64,000 nt of DNA from Uranotaenia lowii (GCF_029784155.1 NC_073693.1:359119825-359183824); one strand, 5' to 3'; positions 1-11,754 are shown, numbered from the stretch's first letter. The notes: generated by a model from the letters alone, not told the origin. Translations and numbers: made by a program.

Positions 1-493
1 TATCCATAAACCTTGCCCATGGATCTTATTTCCTAGACCCGAATCACTCTCAGCACTTTAATTTCACAAAATTCCATTGGTATTCACTTAAATCACTTTA
101 TTTTGAAATATAACATTTTAATTTACCAGAACAAAATTCGGAGCGAACAAAAAACGCGTGCTCTTCGTTTCACAGCCGCCTTCTCTTTTCATATCACTTG
201 TCTCTCGTATGTTATTGAAAAATGATTAGATTTTGTTTAAATTTGCCCTGTTTTTTTCTCAAATTTTTCATAAAATCGGCCAGAAATATGGAAGAAAATA
301 TGGTAGCTTAAGGTTCAGAATCATCGTTTTTCTTAACAACTACACGCTAAGAATTTTTTACATACTGGTACCTTAAAAAGTACATACTTTGAAGTTCTTT
401 CAGTTTTACTTGCGGTGAGTTTCAGAGACTCGGTGAATTTTACATACTTCCACAGTTCTTTCTGTTTCTGCTGTTCCTTTCTCTCTGTTGTGG
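1..493. other. AT-rich non-coding DNA, no gene seen
   Basis: No convincing open frame is visible. Short motifs of the type acatactggtac occur near 358-375 and again near 1478-1525, so this may be part of a dispersed repeat, but its ends cannot be defined from one window. Confidence 0.4.
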
Positions 494-626
494 TATGAGC
501 CTACTTGGTTGAATGATTCAACTGAATATATGAATATGAGCCTACTTGGTTGAATGATTCAACTGAATATATGAACTTTTCATTTACCGTGGTTGAATTA
601 AAAGGAATCTTTCGATTGCTTTGATT
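494..626 (+). repeat. Small MITE family A, copy 1, with 41-bp internal duplication
   Basis: This stretch shares its sequence with 15288-15471 (reverse orientation) and partly with 56970-57050. All three contain aatctttcgattgcttygat and a segment resembling cctacttggttgaatgatt. Here the segment starting tatgagcctacttgg is present twice in tandem (494-534 and 535-575, 41-bp unit). The copy at 15288 is flanked by 8-bp direct repeats, which suggests a hAT-type MITE. No coding capacity is seen. Confidence 0.55.
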
Positions 627-659
627 CAGTTCCTTTCTGTTGAATTGAAACAACTAAAA

Positions 660-1130
660 ATTGTAAAATTGGGGATGACGGCGTTGTGCTTCTCACTCGC
701 ATCACCAGTCTGTGTTTGGCATCCTACTTGCACGTACCTATAAAGACTTATAACCACTTTTTCAAAACTGCCTGGAAGTCTTTCCGAAAACATCAAAATT
801 TCTTCACTCCTTTAGGTAAGTTTGGAAACATTTATTTCTGTTGTATGTTTTTTTTCAATTTTTGTCCTTTATTTTAGGAAAGCTGTTGGTTTTCTCTAGG
901 TCCCGAAGCGACATGCCGATTAACGAACTACGCCCATCATAGTCCCGGCCGCAACCAAGCAAACCAAAAAGCTTGGGTAATATTTGTTTATTTATTTTAG
1001 CCATTTTTATGACCATATCTTTCTTCTATAGGATTTACAACCTCACAGGCCAATCGACTTTTGAGTCCCATGGACACCCACCCCCAGAATCTGTATCCCA
1101 ATGACACCAGCTCAAGCTAACCGATGTCGC
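660..1130 (+). pseudogene. Possible spliced coding remnant, unknown product
   Basis: Three exon-like pieces are separated by two short intron-like gaps with canonical ends. The first gap runs 816-877 (gtaag...ttttag, 62 nt) and the second 977-1031 (gtaat...tatag, 55 nt). With both gaps removed, one frame runs from about 686 to about 1123, broken by a single internal TAG near 939. Introns of 55-65 nt are usual for Diptera. I do not recognise the product and see no domain. It could be a decayed host gene, an intron-bearing transposon, or chance. The last exon-like piece encodes a Ser/Pro/Asn-rich stretch before a stop. Confidence 0.3.
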
Positions 1131-1529
1131 AAAGTGACTAATGCTATTAGGGTGGCTTCCGGTTTATCCAAAACGATCCCCAGCGAAGAACTTCACGGGT
1201 GAACCAACAGAGCCAGTTTGCCAAAAAATTGAGCAGTGGTCCGGAAATATTTAAGGTGGTACCCAATGGGAAAAACTTCACTACAAAGCTTTAATTTTGT
1301 AATTTATAGGTAATAAATTAGCACAGTCCTTTAAAAAATTGATTCAATTCGAAAGAAAATTTCCCTGCTTCTAGGTTTCTAATTTGAATCCAGAAATTTT
1401 CCTATTATTTATGTAATTTTAACATACTTTTCAGTTTATAGAGCCCTACGTTTTTTTGCGTACTTTCTACATACTGGTACGTACAAGCGTTTCTACATAA
1501 TTTTTCGTACCATCATTTTTACATACTGG

Positions 1530-2831
1530 GGTGATACGGTCAAAATTTGGTCAATGTCAACTTGACGCATTTCTTTCAATTTTGCATTTAAAAACCCTGA
1601 ACACCCCTCATTTTGCAGGTGTGTGTGTGTGTAGAATGTTGCTCCTATTTTGATTTTGGAATTCAGTCTTCAGTTGTCAAACTGCCGTCCAAAGAAGAAG
1701 AGCAGCGTGTCAAAATTTTGCTCGCGCATCGCGAAAATCCGAGCTACTCGCACGCAAAGCTGGCAAAATCGCTAAAAGTAGCCAAATCAACCGTTACAAA
1801 TGTAATTAAAGTGTTTGGGGAACGTTTGTCGACAGCCAGGAAGTCTGGATCGGGGGGAAATCGAAAACCGGGAGCAGCTAAGACGACAAAGAGAGTTACC
1901 GGTAGTTTCAAGCGAAACCATAACCTCTCTCTCCGAGTTGCAGCAAATAAGCTGGGTGTGTCATCTACAATCGTACATCGAGCGAAAAAAACGAGTCGGA
2001 CTATCGACTTACAAGAAGGTAGTGACTCCAAATCGCGATGATAAACAAAATACGACGGCCAAAGCGCGATCCCTGAGGCTGTACACGACGATGCTGACGA
2101 AGTTTGTCTGCGTGGAAATGGACGACGAAACCTACGTCAAAGCCGACTACAAGCAGCTTCCGGGGCAGGAGTTTTATACGGCAAAAGGAAGGGGAAAGGT
2201 AGCAGATATTTTCAAGCACATGAAACTGTCGAAGTTCGCGAAGAAATATCTGGTTTGGCAAGCCATCTGTACCTGTGGCTTGAAAAGCAGCATTTTCATA
2301 GCCTCCGGGACTGTCAACCAAGAAATTTACGTGAAAGAGTGTTTGAATAAACGTCTGCTGCCTTTCCTGAAGAAACACGGTTGTTCCGAACTATTTTGGC
2401 CGGATTTGGCATCTTGCCATTACGGTAAAAAGGCCATGGAGTGGTACGCCGCCAACAACGTGCTGGTGGTCAAGGACAAGAACCCTTCCAACACGGCAGA
2501 GCTCCGCCCAATTGAGAAATACTGGGCTTTTGTCAAGCGGAACCTAAAGAAGACCGAAAAAACTGCTAAGGACGAGCAGCAGTTCAAGGCAAACTGGCTT
2601 TCTGCGGCGAAGAAGGTGGACAAGGTGGCTGTACAAAATCTGATGGCAGGGGTTATGCGTAAGGCCCGGCAATTCGGATTTGGAAAAGCGGAAGCCTATC
2701 TGAATATTTTTCCTTAACTTTATACTAATTAAACTTGAAAAAGAAATTTAATTTGATTTTTTAAATAAACGATTTCACCGATTTACACGCGTTTTCCCTT
2801 GACCAAATTTTGACCGTATCACCTTTTTGTG
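1530..2831 (+). mobile_element. Tc1/mariner transposon, DD37E type (ITmD37E-like), copy 1
   Basis: The inverted termini are visible: ggtgatacggtcaaaattt begins at 1530 and its reverse complement ends at 2823, about 25 bp paired. Comparison with the second copy's right end suggests the terminus extends to about 2831. The interior carries one transposase frame. The 1.3 kb length fits an autonomous Tc1/mariner element. The left terminus diverges outside the ggtgatacgg core, so the TA target duplication is not clear. Confidence 0.85.
1613..2717 (+). pseudogene. Tc1/mariner DD37E transposase, frameshifted
   Basis: The protein would cut and rejoin the element's own ends. The N-terminal part (about 1680-1985) carries a helix-turn-helix region that includes SYSHAKLAKSLKVAKSTV. 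The catalytic part, in another frame from about 1990, has MDDETY, WPDLASCHYGK and LRPIEKYW. Copy 2 has 37 residues between the second Asp and the Glu, which is diagnostic of DD37E; this copy has 36 because one codon near 2468 is missing. The frame switches in a run of seven A near 1985-1992, where copy 2 has one base fewer. No in-frame ATG lies upstream of the helix-turn-helix. It is therefore inactive, with the C-terminus preserved to a TAA at 2717. Confidence 0.88.
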
Positions 2832-2904
2832 GCTTCCTGCACTTACGGTTTGTTTTGACTTCTTTTTACTTACTTTTGTGTAGGATTTTCTAAGGGTCTA
2901 AGGG

Positions 2905-2935
2905 GTATGTATGTAGGCCGACAGACCGAAAGATG
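2905..2935 (+). repeat. 16-bp minisatellite, left part
   Basis: Units like taggccgacagaccgaaaga match the array that resumes at 3676. The TTAA-flanked MITE at 2940-3671 separates the two parts. Confidence 0.55.
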
Positions 2936-2939
2936 TTAA

Positions 2940-3671
2940 GGGGGGGGGGCAGGGTCTAACACTTTCAAAAAATCGATTTTTTTATTTTTTCATTTTCTTA
3001 TTGTAAAACATTTCAAGAATGTTGTGTCAAATTTTCAAGTCATTTGAAGCAAAACTGTAGAAGTTGTAGGCCTTTATCTCCTCCTATCTAATACTGCAAG
3101 AAAGCAAGAGCAGAAACTTCAAACGCGTTTTTCTCGAAAGCACATTTTTAAAGTCCGTGGACATCGTCATTTGAAAACTACTAATCCGATTCTTTTCAAA
3201 TTTGGAACATATTTTCTACATATAAAATACCAGACCCCAACGTTTTTCTTTTTTGATTATTTTACTTTGGGGAGATTTGACAGGAGAAAAATGGCGGATT
3301 TTTAAGTGAAAAATCGTAGTTTTTACTTCAAACAGCCACAAAAATTTCATAAAAATATTTTTAAGTTAAATAAAAAACGTTGGGGTCCAGAAAAACATCT
3401 ATTTAAAAAATTTTGCTCTGATTTTTTGACTTCAGATGATTCTGTGCTGAGATACAGTGTCCACCGCAAATCCTGTTTTCTAAAAGGCATCCTCGAAAGT
3501 GCTCCGTCACCGGCTCATTTTTCAATATTTTTCTACGAAAAAACTACTAAATGTTCTTTTAACAATGCTTTGTATAATGCAAAAAAAATTAATACATTTG
3601 TTTGAACGATAGCTCTAAAAAAAAATCGTGAAAATGGTGTTTTTTTATACCCGTTAGACCCTACCCCCCCT
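2940..3671. mobile_element. MITE with TTAA target duplication (piggyBac-like)
   Basis: The element is bounded by TTAA at 2936-2939 and 3672-3675. Its termini are inverted: a G-run followed by cagggtctaac at 2940-2960, and gttagaccctac followed by a C-run at 3653-3671. The interior includes a second inverted pair, accccaacgtttttc near 3235 and its near-complement near 3376. There is no transposase. TTAA duplication is characteristic of piggyBac-type integration, so a non-autonomous piggyBac derivative is the best reading. It sits inside the GGCCGAATGG minisatellite. Confidence 0.75.
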
Positions 3672-3675
3672 TTAA

Positions 3676-4110
3676 GCCGAAGATCGCTAGGCCGAATGGG
3701 TTGAAAGGCCGACGGGTGTTCGGCCTTATAGGACAAAAGCCCATATGCGACATTAGGCCGAAGGGTATTAGACCGAATGGATGTTAGGTCGAATGGTCAA
3801 TAGGCCGAATGGTCTGCAGACCGAACGGTTGATACACCGAATGGTCGTAAAGCCGAATGGATGCTATGCTGAATCGGGTCAAGTTTTTAAGGGCGAAGGG
3901 ATGTTGGGCCGAATAGTCACTAGGCCGAATGATCATTAGGTCGAATGGTCGTCAGGTCGAATAGTCGTCAGGCCAAATTGATGCTAGGCAAAAAGGTCGT
4001 TGGGCCGAATGGTTGTTAGGCTGAATGGATACAAGGCCGGATTTGACCATGCGGCTTTACGACCATTCGGCCTATCCATTCGGATTTACGACCATTCGGC
4101 CTAATGACCA
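3676..4110 (+). repeat. 16-bp minisatellite (consensus near ATGGTCGTTAGGCCGA)
   Basis: Between about 3765 and 3860 successive units are exactly 16 bp apart and share the core ggccgaatgg, with variation in the middle bases. Units become irregular on either side. From about 4047 to 4110 the same units appear in reverse orientation (accattcggcctaatgacca), so the array contains an inversion. No coding function is inferred. Confidence 0.75.
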
Positions 4111-5436
4111 TTCATTCTCGTTTCGAGTAAAGCTAGTTTTACCATTTTTTAATGTTACGCGAGATCTGTTTCATTTTTTTTATAAACAAACGAGTTTAAC
4201 ATATCTTTTGCGCGATTGGAATGACACTGACAGTTTAACGAAAATTCCAATCGGCACACGGCGCCTCATTACAGTAGGCTCTTTAGACTGAACGATATTG
4301 GGAACCACTTGTACCGCTTACAAGTAATTTTTATATTTTTCGCGTATCAAAAAATCCCAAACTCGTCAATGATTTCAATAATTCGAATCACACAATACCA
4401 TCGGAAAATTCTTTTACCTCGTTTTATATGAAGTTAAAAATAAAATTCCCATAATACGTTCTGAAGCCTATAAAAAAGTGTTTTAAAAAACGATAAAAAA
4501 CCGTAGGAAATGAGTGAGTTCACGTCACAAAAAAAGGAAACTATGACATTTTACAACAAAAAAAATCTTCTTTCAAAATGACGAAACAATTTTGAAACGC
4601 CAATTTTTTTAAAAATCGGTCGAGATTCAACCGAGTTACAACAGCTCGAATGCTTTAGTTCGCGTCACAAAGCTTGATTTTTTTCCTTAATATTTAAAAG
4701 GGAAATAAGCTCTGAAATATGGAGGGGTCCAAGTAGGCGTTACCTTTCAAGGACGTCAAAATTTTTCACTCTGTAAAATCAGTGTTTTTCCAGTAGTAAA
4801 AAATAGTATAAATACAATTAATCGTACATCGAAGTCAGCTGATAATAACCGCGAATGTGAATATTGTTAACTAATTATGAAGTGCGCTGAATCAAATTGG
4901 AAAATCACGTGGATATTTCATATACCGAAAAGCTGTAAGAAGCGGCCAAACGGCTTCAGAAATTTCGGTTGCAATAGGTCCCGCAGTATCAAAACCTCAT
5001 AAGCCCTATTCCTCTCGATGACAATTTATTTGGTGAGATCTAACAATTTAACAGTTTTAGATTTTACATTGCATCAATTTACAAAAAAAAACTTATATGA
5101 AGCGTTTGGCCGAACTAATCACTGCAATGTATGTTTAAACGGAACAGAGATTTCGTTGAAAAGAAAAATGAAGGGCGCAAGCAGTAAATTTTGAGAAATT
5201 ATCTTGATTTTTTGCAGGAAAACATAAGTTCATCAAAAAAATTGAAACTTATGCTTAATTTATCTGTTGAAAAATTTAAAACAAATTGTAGAAGAAAATT
5301 TTGACGATATTTAATCGTTCATTTAGATCCTAGATGTGTGTGTTCGTTTTCCCAAAACGATAAACGATGGACGATAAAATTTATTGAGGTTTTTCGCAGC
5401 TTTGCATCGAACTCGCAAACTCCATAATAAAGGCTA
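4111..5436. other. AT-rich intergenic DNA, nothing recognised
   Basis: Only short frames are present. Two similar phrases, gttcacgtcacaaa near 4520 and gttcgcgtcacaaa near 4659, hint at an old inverted or dispersed repeat, but no borders can be drawn. Confidence 0.35.
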
Positions 5437-5438
5437 TA

Positions 5439-6412
5439 GGGGAGAATGAGGATACTTGATCCCTGGGGATACTTGATTCCTTAGCTATATCTCGAAACTG
5501 GAATGTCTTACAAAGATCAAATGTTCTAGAAAAATGTGCCAGAATGAGCAAAATAACAATGCTTGTAGTTTAAAAATTTTTAACAAAATAATTGTTTGCG
5601 TAATTGAACTTGGTTTGAAAAATTTCACAAAATGTAACTTGAAGATCTTTTTTCATCACTTTAAAATGTTCTTTACATGGGAAAATTATGAAAAAAATAT
5701 TTGTTTCAATGTATCAATCGTTTGAGCGTAAAATGAACTTCATAATGCCATATTTTCAAAGCAATGGAAAACTCTCAACTTTTTTCAGAAAAAGTTTTCT
5801 AAAATGTTGATTATGGGTACAATTGATCCCCTAGAGTTGGGTACAATTGATCCCCCTTCCAAACGGCATATTCTTCTTCTGAATTGATCGTTATGATTGC
5901 TGATTACGAAATTACTAATATTTACCAAAACCTAATATTTATCAAACAATTGTCTGAAGAAAAGAGCAAAAATAATTAATTTTCTCTTTATTTTAAAAAA
6001 TAGCGCCTTTAAGTATGCAATGTTATTAGCCTTAAGACAAAGTTATAAAATTTTCTTCTTATGTCTGCTATAAATTGTGAAATGAGAACAAACATGACCA
6101 AAAAAGTCAATTAACATTCTATCTTGGGGTTTTGTTTGATTTTTATACAAGGATTAGGGCTTCCTGAATAAAAGATCAAGTCTCCTTCAATACGGGATCA
6201 AGTCTCCCCAAACTTCAGAAAAATCGCAATTTTTTTACTCCCATGAAAATGCTTCTAGTTCATCAACGGGTTCAAGTATCGTTCTAATTTTTGGAGCATA
6301 GAAACTTGAAGTTACAAGCTGTCATAAAATGTCAAAGACATCGAGTTGCTAAATTTTTCCAAAAAGATATGGTGAAAATAAGAATAGGGGATCAAGTATC
6401 CCCACTCTCCCC
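5439..6412 (+). mobile_element. TA-flanked MITE family B, copy 1 (974 bp)
   Basis: The inverted ends read ggggagaatgaggatacttg at the left and, on the opposite strand, ggggagagtggggatacttg at the right. TA dinucleotides flank both ends (5437-5438 and 6413-6414). A second copy in inverted orientation lies at 35032-36006, about 30 kb away, inside a retrotransposon gene, which confirms both borders. The motif gggatcaattgtacc and variants recur inside. There is no transposase. TA flanks point to mobilisation by a Tc1/mariner-type enzyme. Confidence 0.85.
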
Positions 6413-6414
6413 TA

Positions 6415-8213
6415 ATAGTTACAATAGCAGTCGATCCATTATTTAGCTTAAAGATTGATCAGTTCAAACTCTCACAACTAGATACAACTTGATAATTTGG
6501 CTAATTTTACTTAATCGATCGTTTTTCAGCCTTTGCTTTGCACTTTTCTTCAAATCAGATAACCACTCCAGTAGATGGATAAAATTGACTCTTAAGATCA
6601 ATATACCTACTACCAAAATTTTCTTTTTTGATTACAGTTTCATCTAAGCTACACGAGATTGATATATGCATTTAAAAACATATAAATAATCTATCTGAAA
6701 ACACGTTCAACCGTTCAAACTCTTGTTTCTCTACCTCAATTTGAAAAATCAATCCTATGTTAATGGCTATCATCATCATTACAATTGTAGGCAAGCGACT
6801 AAAACTGACAGAATTGAGCCAATCATCAAAGATTTTAATTCACCAATAGGCTTTCATGGTTTTGTTTGTTACATCGACCAGTATTTGCCAACGATCATAA
6901 AGCTAAAATAGATTAAAAGATCTAGCTTCAGTTAAAACAACACTTTTAATTTGTTAGTTTGTGAGATGTTCAATCATACAACTTCATTGTAGCCAATCCA
7001 TCTTGCGTCAATCAGGCAACAAAGTGTCATCATTATCATCAGAGCCCTTTCTAAAACCTAACTGCCAAATGGGTTTCGAGCCATCGGAGCCATCAAATTT
7101 GTCAAGCAGATGGTCAGATAGCAGCGTGGCGTGACCCTTCCCTGATGGGGGGTCCCATCTAGAAAATCAACAAACACCTTAACGCTGCCCTCCCTCCTAA
7201 TGTGAGATCGTAAGCATCACTCATTATAACTATCATCAGCGACCATAATCGAAACTGTCCGATTTGATAGTTGTGATGCTGCAAAGAGGCCATCTAATTC
7301 TAAGCTATTTATGCTCAGTAACTAGTACCTGAAAGCTATGCTCTTAGTACAACCGACTAGTTGCACTAAAACTGGATGGACGGACAGCTGCAACAACAAC
7401 CAGTCATCAAATTACGCGAAAAGATGTTTTTCTACGCAATCATCATTTTCCTGCTTGTAGGACCTAACACACTGGCTGACTGGCTAGTTCGCTGATCGGT
7501 ATCATCAATCTTGCTGAGAGAGGCTAAAATCTGCAACCTTCTGACCAACAATCGACGCTGATGGGTGTAATTTTCAGCTGGATTTTAATTAGGAAGTTAA
7601 TCCAAAGCTTTTGGCCTGGCAAGCGATCGAGAAGGATTGGTTTTGTATTTGGATGAGTTTAAAGGGGAAAATCGTATACAAATGTATAGATAACTAACAT
7701 TGAAATAATTTAAAAAAATCCACACGCTTTCTATGGACTGAAAAGTGAAGTTTTAAGAAAATGTTTTACCATATATTTAATTATAAAAATGGATTACTTT
7801 ATATTTTAATATTTCTTAGACATTATTGACTGTTTTTTTAAGCATTTTAAAGGAACCAGAAAGTGTTTTTATGCCTTTCTTACAGAAAGGTATAATTATC
7901 GGTCGATTTGGGAGATCATTAATTATAATTATAGGTATCTTTCGCTTCAGCTCGACGAATTCAGACGATGTCTGGGTATTTGTGTGCATCCGTGTGAATT
8001 TTTGTACCCTTTGCTCTCGACGTTTCTGTAAAACTGGGTTTGAAGGGGGAAATTAAAATGAATTTTATCTTTAAAAATAGATTTGTTTCCCTTCAATCTA
8101 TAAAAGAAGGAAATAAAAAACAAATAGTTTTAAAAAAAATTCACAGTTAATATCATAAATTGATCATTTCAAAAAACATGTCCATTTGGCTTGCTCGCAG
8201 TATCCAGCAATCA
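6415..8213. other. Intergenic DNA, possibly single copy, no gene recognised
   Basis: This stretch is less repetitive than its surroundings, with many tcat-rich segments around 6770-7260. The small palindrome cctttcttacagaaagg lies near 7874-7890. Frames longer than about 75 codons are absent. It could contain regulatory DNA, but nothing specific supports that. Confidence 0.3.
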
Positions 8214-8220
8214 CTAAACA

Positions 8221-9240
8221 AAAACGACAAAAATGACAAAAATGAAAAAAATGACAAAAATGACAAAAATGACAAAAATGACAAAAATGACAAAAATGAC
8301 AAAAATGACAAAAATGACAAAAATGACAAAAATGACAAAAATGACAAAAATGACAAAAATGACAAAAATGACAAAAATGACAAAAATGACAAAAATGACA
8401 AAAATGACAAAAATGACAAAAATGACAAAAATGACAAAAATGACAAAAATGACAAAAATGACAAAAATGACAAAAATGACAAAAATGACAAAAATGACAA
8501 AAATGACAAAAATGACAAAAATGACAAAAATGACAAAAATGACCAAAATGACCAAAATGACTAAAATGACCAAAATGGCCAAAATGACCAAAATGACCAA
8601 AATGACTAAAATGACCAAAATGACCAAAATGACCAAAATGACCAAAATGACCAAAATGACCAAAATGACCAAAATGACCAAAATGACCAAAATCACCAAA
8701 ATCACCAAAATGACCAAAATGACCAAAATGACCAAAATGACCAAAATTACCAAAATTACCAAAATGACCAAAATGACCAAAATGACCAAAATGACAAAAA
8801 TGACAAAAATGACAAAAATGACCAAAATGACCAAAATGACCAAAATGACCAAAATGACCAAAATGACCAAAATGACCAAAATGAGCAAAATGACCAAAAT
8901 GACAAACATGACAAAATTGACAAAAATTACAAAATTTACAAAATTTACGAAAATGACAAAAAAAAACACAATAAAAATGATAAAAAATGACAAAAATGAC
9001 AAAAATTACAAAAACGACAAAAATTACAAAAAAATACAAAAATTACAAAAATTACAAAAATTACAAAAATTACAAAAATTACAAAAATTACAAAAATTAC
9101 AAAAATTACAAAAATTACAAAAATTACAAAAATTACAAAAATTACAAAAATTACAAAAATTACTAAAATTACTAAAATTACTAAAATTTCTAAAATAAAA
9201 AAAATGACAAAAAATGTAAAAATTGACAAAAATAACATTT
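8221..9240 (+). repeat. 9-bp satellite (GACAAAAAT)n with variant blocks
   Basis: A nearly uninterrupted 9-bp tandem repeat. Variants occur in blocks rather than at random: GACAAAAAT at about 8226-8541, GACCAAAAT at about 8542-8895 (with small ATCACC and ATTACC patches), and TACAAAAAT then TACTAAAAT at about 9022-9190. Because the unit is three codons long and lacks stops, several frames stay open for hundreds of codons (for example MTK repeats). These are not genes. Flanking DNA to about 9560 contains decayed pieces of the same motif in both orientations. Confidence 0.95.
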
Positions 9241-9605
9241 TATCAATCAAATCGGTCAAATCTGTCAATTTGTTTGTTTTCTTGTATTTTTTTTTAATTA
9301 TTTCATTTTTACTAATTTGAAATTTTTGTCATTTTTGTCAGTTTTGTAATCATGCCGAAATTCTTATTTTATAATTTGTTCATTTTTTAAGTTTGCGAAT
9401 GTTTTCGATTTTTCCACCTTGTCATTTTTGCTTTTTTAGCTTTTTTTTGGCTATTTTGTTAATTTTGTCACATCTGTTTACTTCGCCAAATTTGCCCAAA
9501 TTCTCAATAATAACAAAATTGATAACATTGGCAAAATGACAAAATTGAAAATATTGTCTTTTTTGTATTGTCAAAATTTTAAATTTCTAAAAATTATTCG
9601 ACCAG

Positions 9606-10325
9606 ATGAGCGAAAACGGAGAGCTGTTTGTAGAATTTTGTGGCAACAACAACATGGTGATCGGTGGATCGCTCTTCCCCCATCGACCAGCACATAAGGT
9701 CACTTGGGTATCCCGAGAAACAGAAAATCAAATTGACCACATTTGCATCAGCCGAAAATGGAGAAGGAGCCTTCTTGATGTCCGCAACAAGCGAAGCGCA
9801 GACATTGCATCTGACCATCACCTCGTCCTTGGCGAGATACGACTGAGAGTTGCGCGTGTCCAACGGCGCGAGGAGAAAGTCGGGTGTCGATACGACGTCC
9901 GCCGGTTGGAGAATCCAGAGGTGAAAAGGGCATACGTTGAACAGCTAGAATCCCGAGCCTTGGAGTTGCCGACAGACGGAACAGTCGAAGAACAGTGGTG
10001 TGGAATCAAGAATGCCTTTATTACGACGAGCCATGGTACTCTCGGTAAAGTTTGTGGAAGAAGAAGTGAATGGATGTCGGATGAAACCTGGAGGATGATC
10101 GATGATCGGAGAAAGGCGAAAGTCGGAATTGAGCAGGCATGTACCGGGTCAGCCAAAGCAGCCGCCCGCTTACGATATGCGAAGCTGGAAAAGGCAGTTA
10201 AACGAGCTTGTAGACGAGACAAGAGAGCCTGGACAAACTCCCAAGCCAAAGAGGGAGAAAGAGCCGCCACCAATGGAGATATACGATTACTACTAGGAGA
10301 CCTGACAGAGTGCGGTAACTGGTGA
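9606..10325 (+). pseudogene. Non-LTR endonuclease C-terminus and linker
   Basis: The fragment carries the C-terminal part of an APE-type endonuclease: residues near NQIDHICISRKWRRSL (about residue 41) and the catalytic SDHH motif (ASDHHLVLGEIRLRV, about residue 68). A basic linker follows. The frame ends at a TGA immediately after ECGNW, at the point where copy B continues into RT. The N-terminal endonuclease half is absent. The first Met lies inside the domain, so it is not a real start. Confidence 0.75.
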
Positions 10326-11575
10326 GGCATAACGTTGATCTCCTCAAAGTACTCTGCAAAGTGATCCTGAACAGGATCCAGGAGAAAATCGACGCTACAC
10401 TCCGACGGCAACAAGCTGGATTCTGATCCGGACGATCATGTGTGGACCACATCACAACGCTACGAATAATACTGGAACAAATCAACGAATTCCAGGACTC
10501 TCTTCAGCTGGTGTTCGTTAATTTCGAAAAAGCATTTGACCGACTGAACCACAAAAACATCTGGGCTGCTCTAAGACGACGAGGGGTCCCAGAGAAACTA
10601 GTCCATCTCCTCGGAGGCATTTTCGTGCACAGTCTTGCACGACGGGGTCTTGTCCGAACCAATCCCGGTAATTGCTGGAATGAGACAAGGATGTATTTTG
10701 TCACGGATCGATTGACTTCAGAACAAACCTAGGATTGCAATGCAATCCTTTAACAATGGAGCAACTGAACGACCTTGACCTGGCAGACGATATTGTTTTG
10801 CTCGACCAAACACAACAAGACATGCACAACAAACTCGACGACCTCACCGAAAGCTCCAAGGCAGCAGGTCTCAAAATCAATGTCGGAAAGACCAAGTCGA
10901 TGGAAATTAACACAGAAAATCGTTCCAATTTCGTGGTAGCTGGACAACAGGTTGAGACAGTGGAGTGCTTCCAGTATCTTGGCTTGCTAGCCAGATTACG
11001 CCTGATGGTGGTGCCAAGAAGGACAACGAAACCCGGATCAGAAAGGCCCGATTTGCGTTTGCGAGTCTCTGAAACATCTGGCGGTCACGCCAGATCTCTC
11101 TACGAACGAAAATCAGAATCTTCAACTCAAACGTCAAATCCGTATTGCTGTACGGGTGCGAAACTTGGTGCACATATGCGGTGAAGACGCGAAAACTGCA
11201 AGTTTTTGTGAATCGCTGCCTGCGGAACATCATCCGCGCTTTGTGACCTGGCAATTGGATCTCAAACGTGGAACTTCATCGCCGGTGTCATCAAAAGGCG
11301 CTGGAGATCGAGATTCGGGAACGTAAGTGGAGATGAATTGGGCACACGCTGCGAAGAGATGAAAATGAGATTTGCAGAGAGGCGCTTGACTGGAATCCAG
11401 ATGGGCATCGAAGAAGAGGCAGGCCCAAGAGCTCGTGGCGGTGAAGTCTAGCCGCTGAAATCCGCACAGTTGACAAGAACCTTGGCTGGCAGCAAGTGAA
11501 GACGCTGGCTCCGGATCACCAGCAGTGGAGATCCTTTATCTTAGCCCTATGCGTAGGTCAATCGGCGCCGGACCC
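10326..11575 (+). pseudogene. Non-LTR reverse transcriptase remnant, copy A
   Basis: Pieces in different frames cover RT motifs. HITTLRIILEQINEF and VNFEKAFDRLNHKNI (motif A) lie at 10442-10610. LNDLDLADDIVLLDQ (catalytic ADD, motif C) lies near 10760-10810. The thumb and C-terminal region, including the ECFQYLG motif and a WIGHTLRR-like segment, reaches 11575. Several frameshifts, stops and a deletion between motifs A and C make it non-functional. Copy B retains the bases missing here. Confidence 0.8.
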
Positions 11576-11590
11576 TTAGGTAGGTAGGTA

Positions 11591-11754
11591 TTTGTTTATT
11601 TTTTTGTGTCATATGTTTCCAAACAAAATTGACAGGATGTAAGAAAGGCTACAACCCACTGTCAAGTGTATTAAATCAGGTTTTTTAAACGACGCGTGTA
11701 AGTGAATTCGTAAAATCATGACACATAGGTTTGTCATTTAACCTTGTAGCCTAC
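11591..11754. other. Spacer between two inverted retrotransposon copies
   Basis: About 160 bp of AT-rich DNA separates the two (TAGG)n tails, which face each other. No gene or further repeat is recognised. Confidence 0.5.

Larger units (their letters stand above)
9595..11590 (+). mobile_element. Decayed non-LTR retrotransposon, copy A (RTE/CR1-like)
   Basis: This is a 5'-truncated endonuclease plus reverse-transcriptase remnant ending in a (TAGG)n tail at about 11578-11590. A large internal deletion joins the end of the endonuclease/linker region directly to the RT motif GDLTECGNW near 10300. Copy B at 11755-13150 is the same family in reverse orientation and shows the missing RT start. Clade assignment (RTE or CR1 type) rests on motif style only. 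Confidence 0.8.

Noticed and set aside
8221..9240. CRISPR-like array
   Set aside because: Repeats are 9 bp, contiguous and without spacers, and the genome is clearly eukaryotic.
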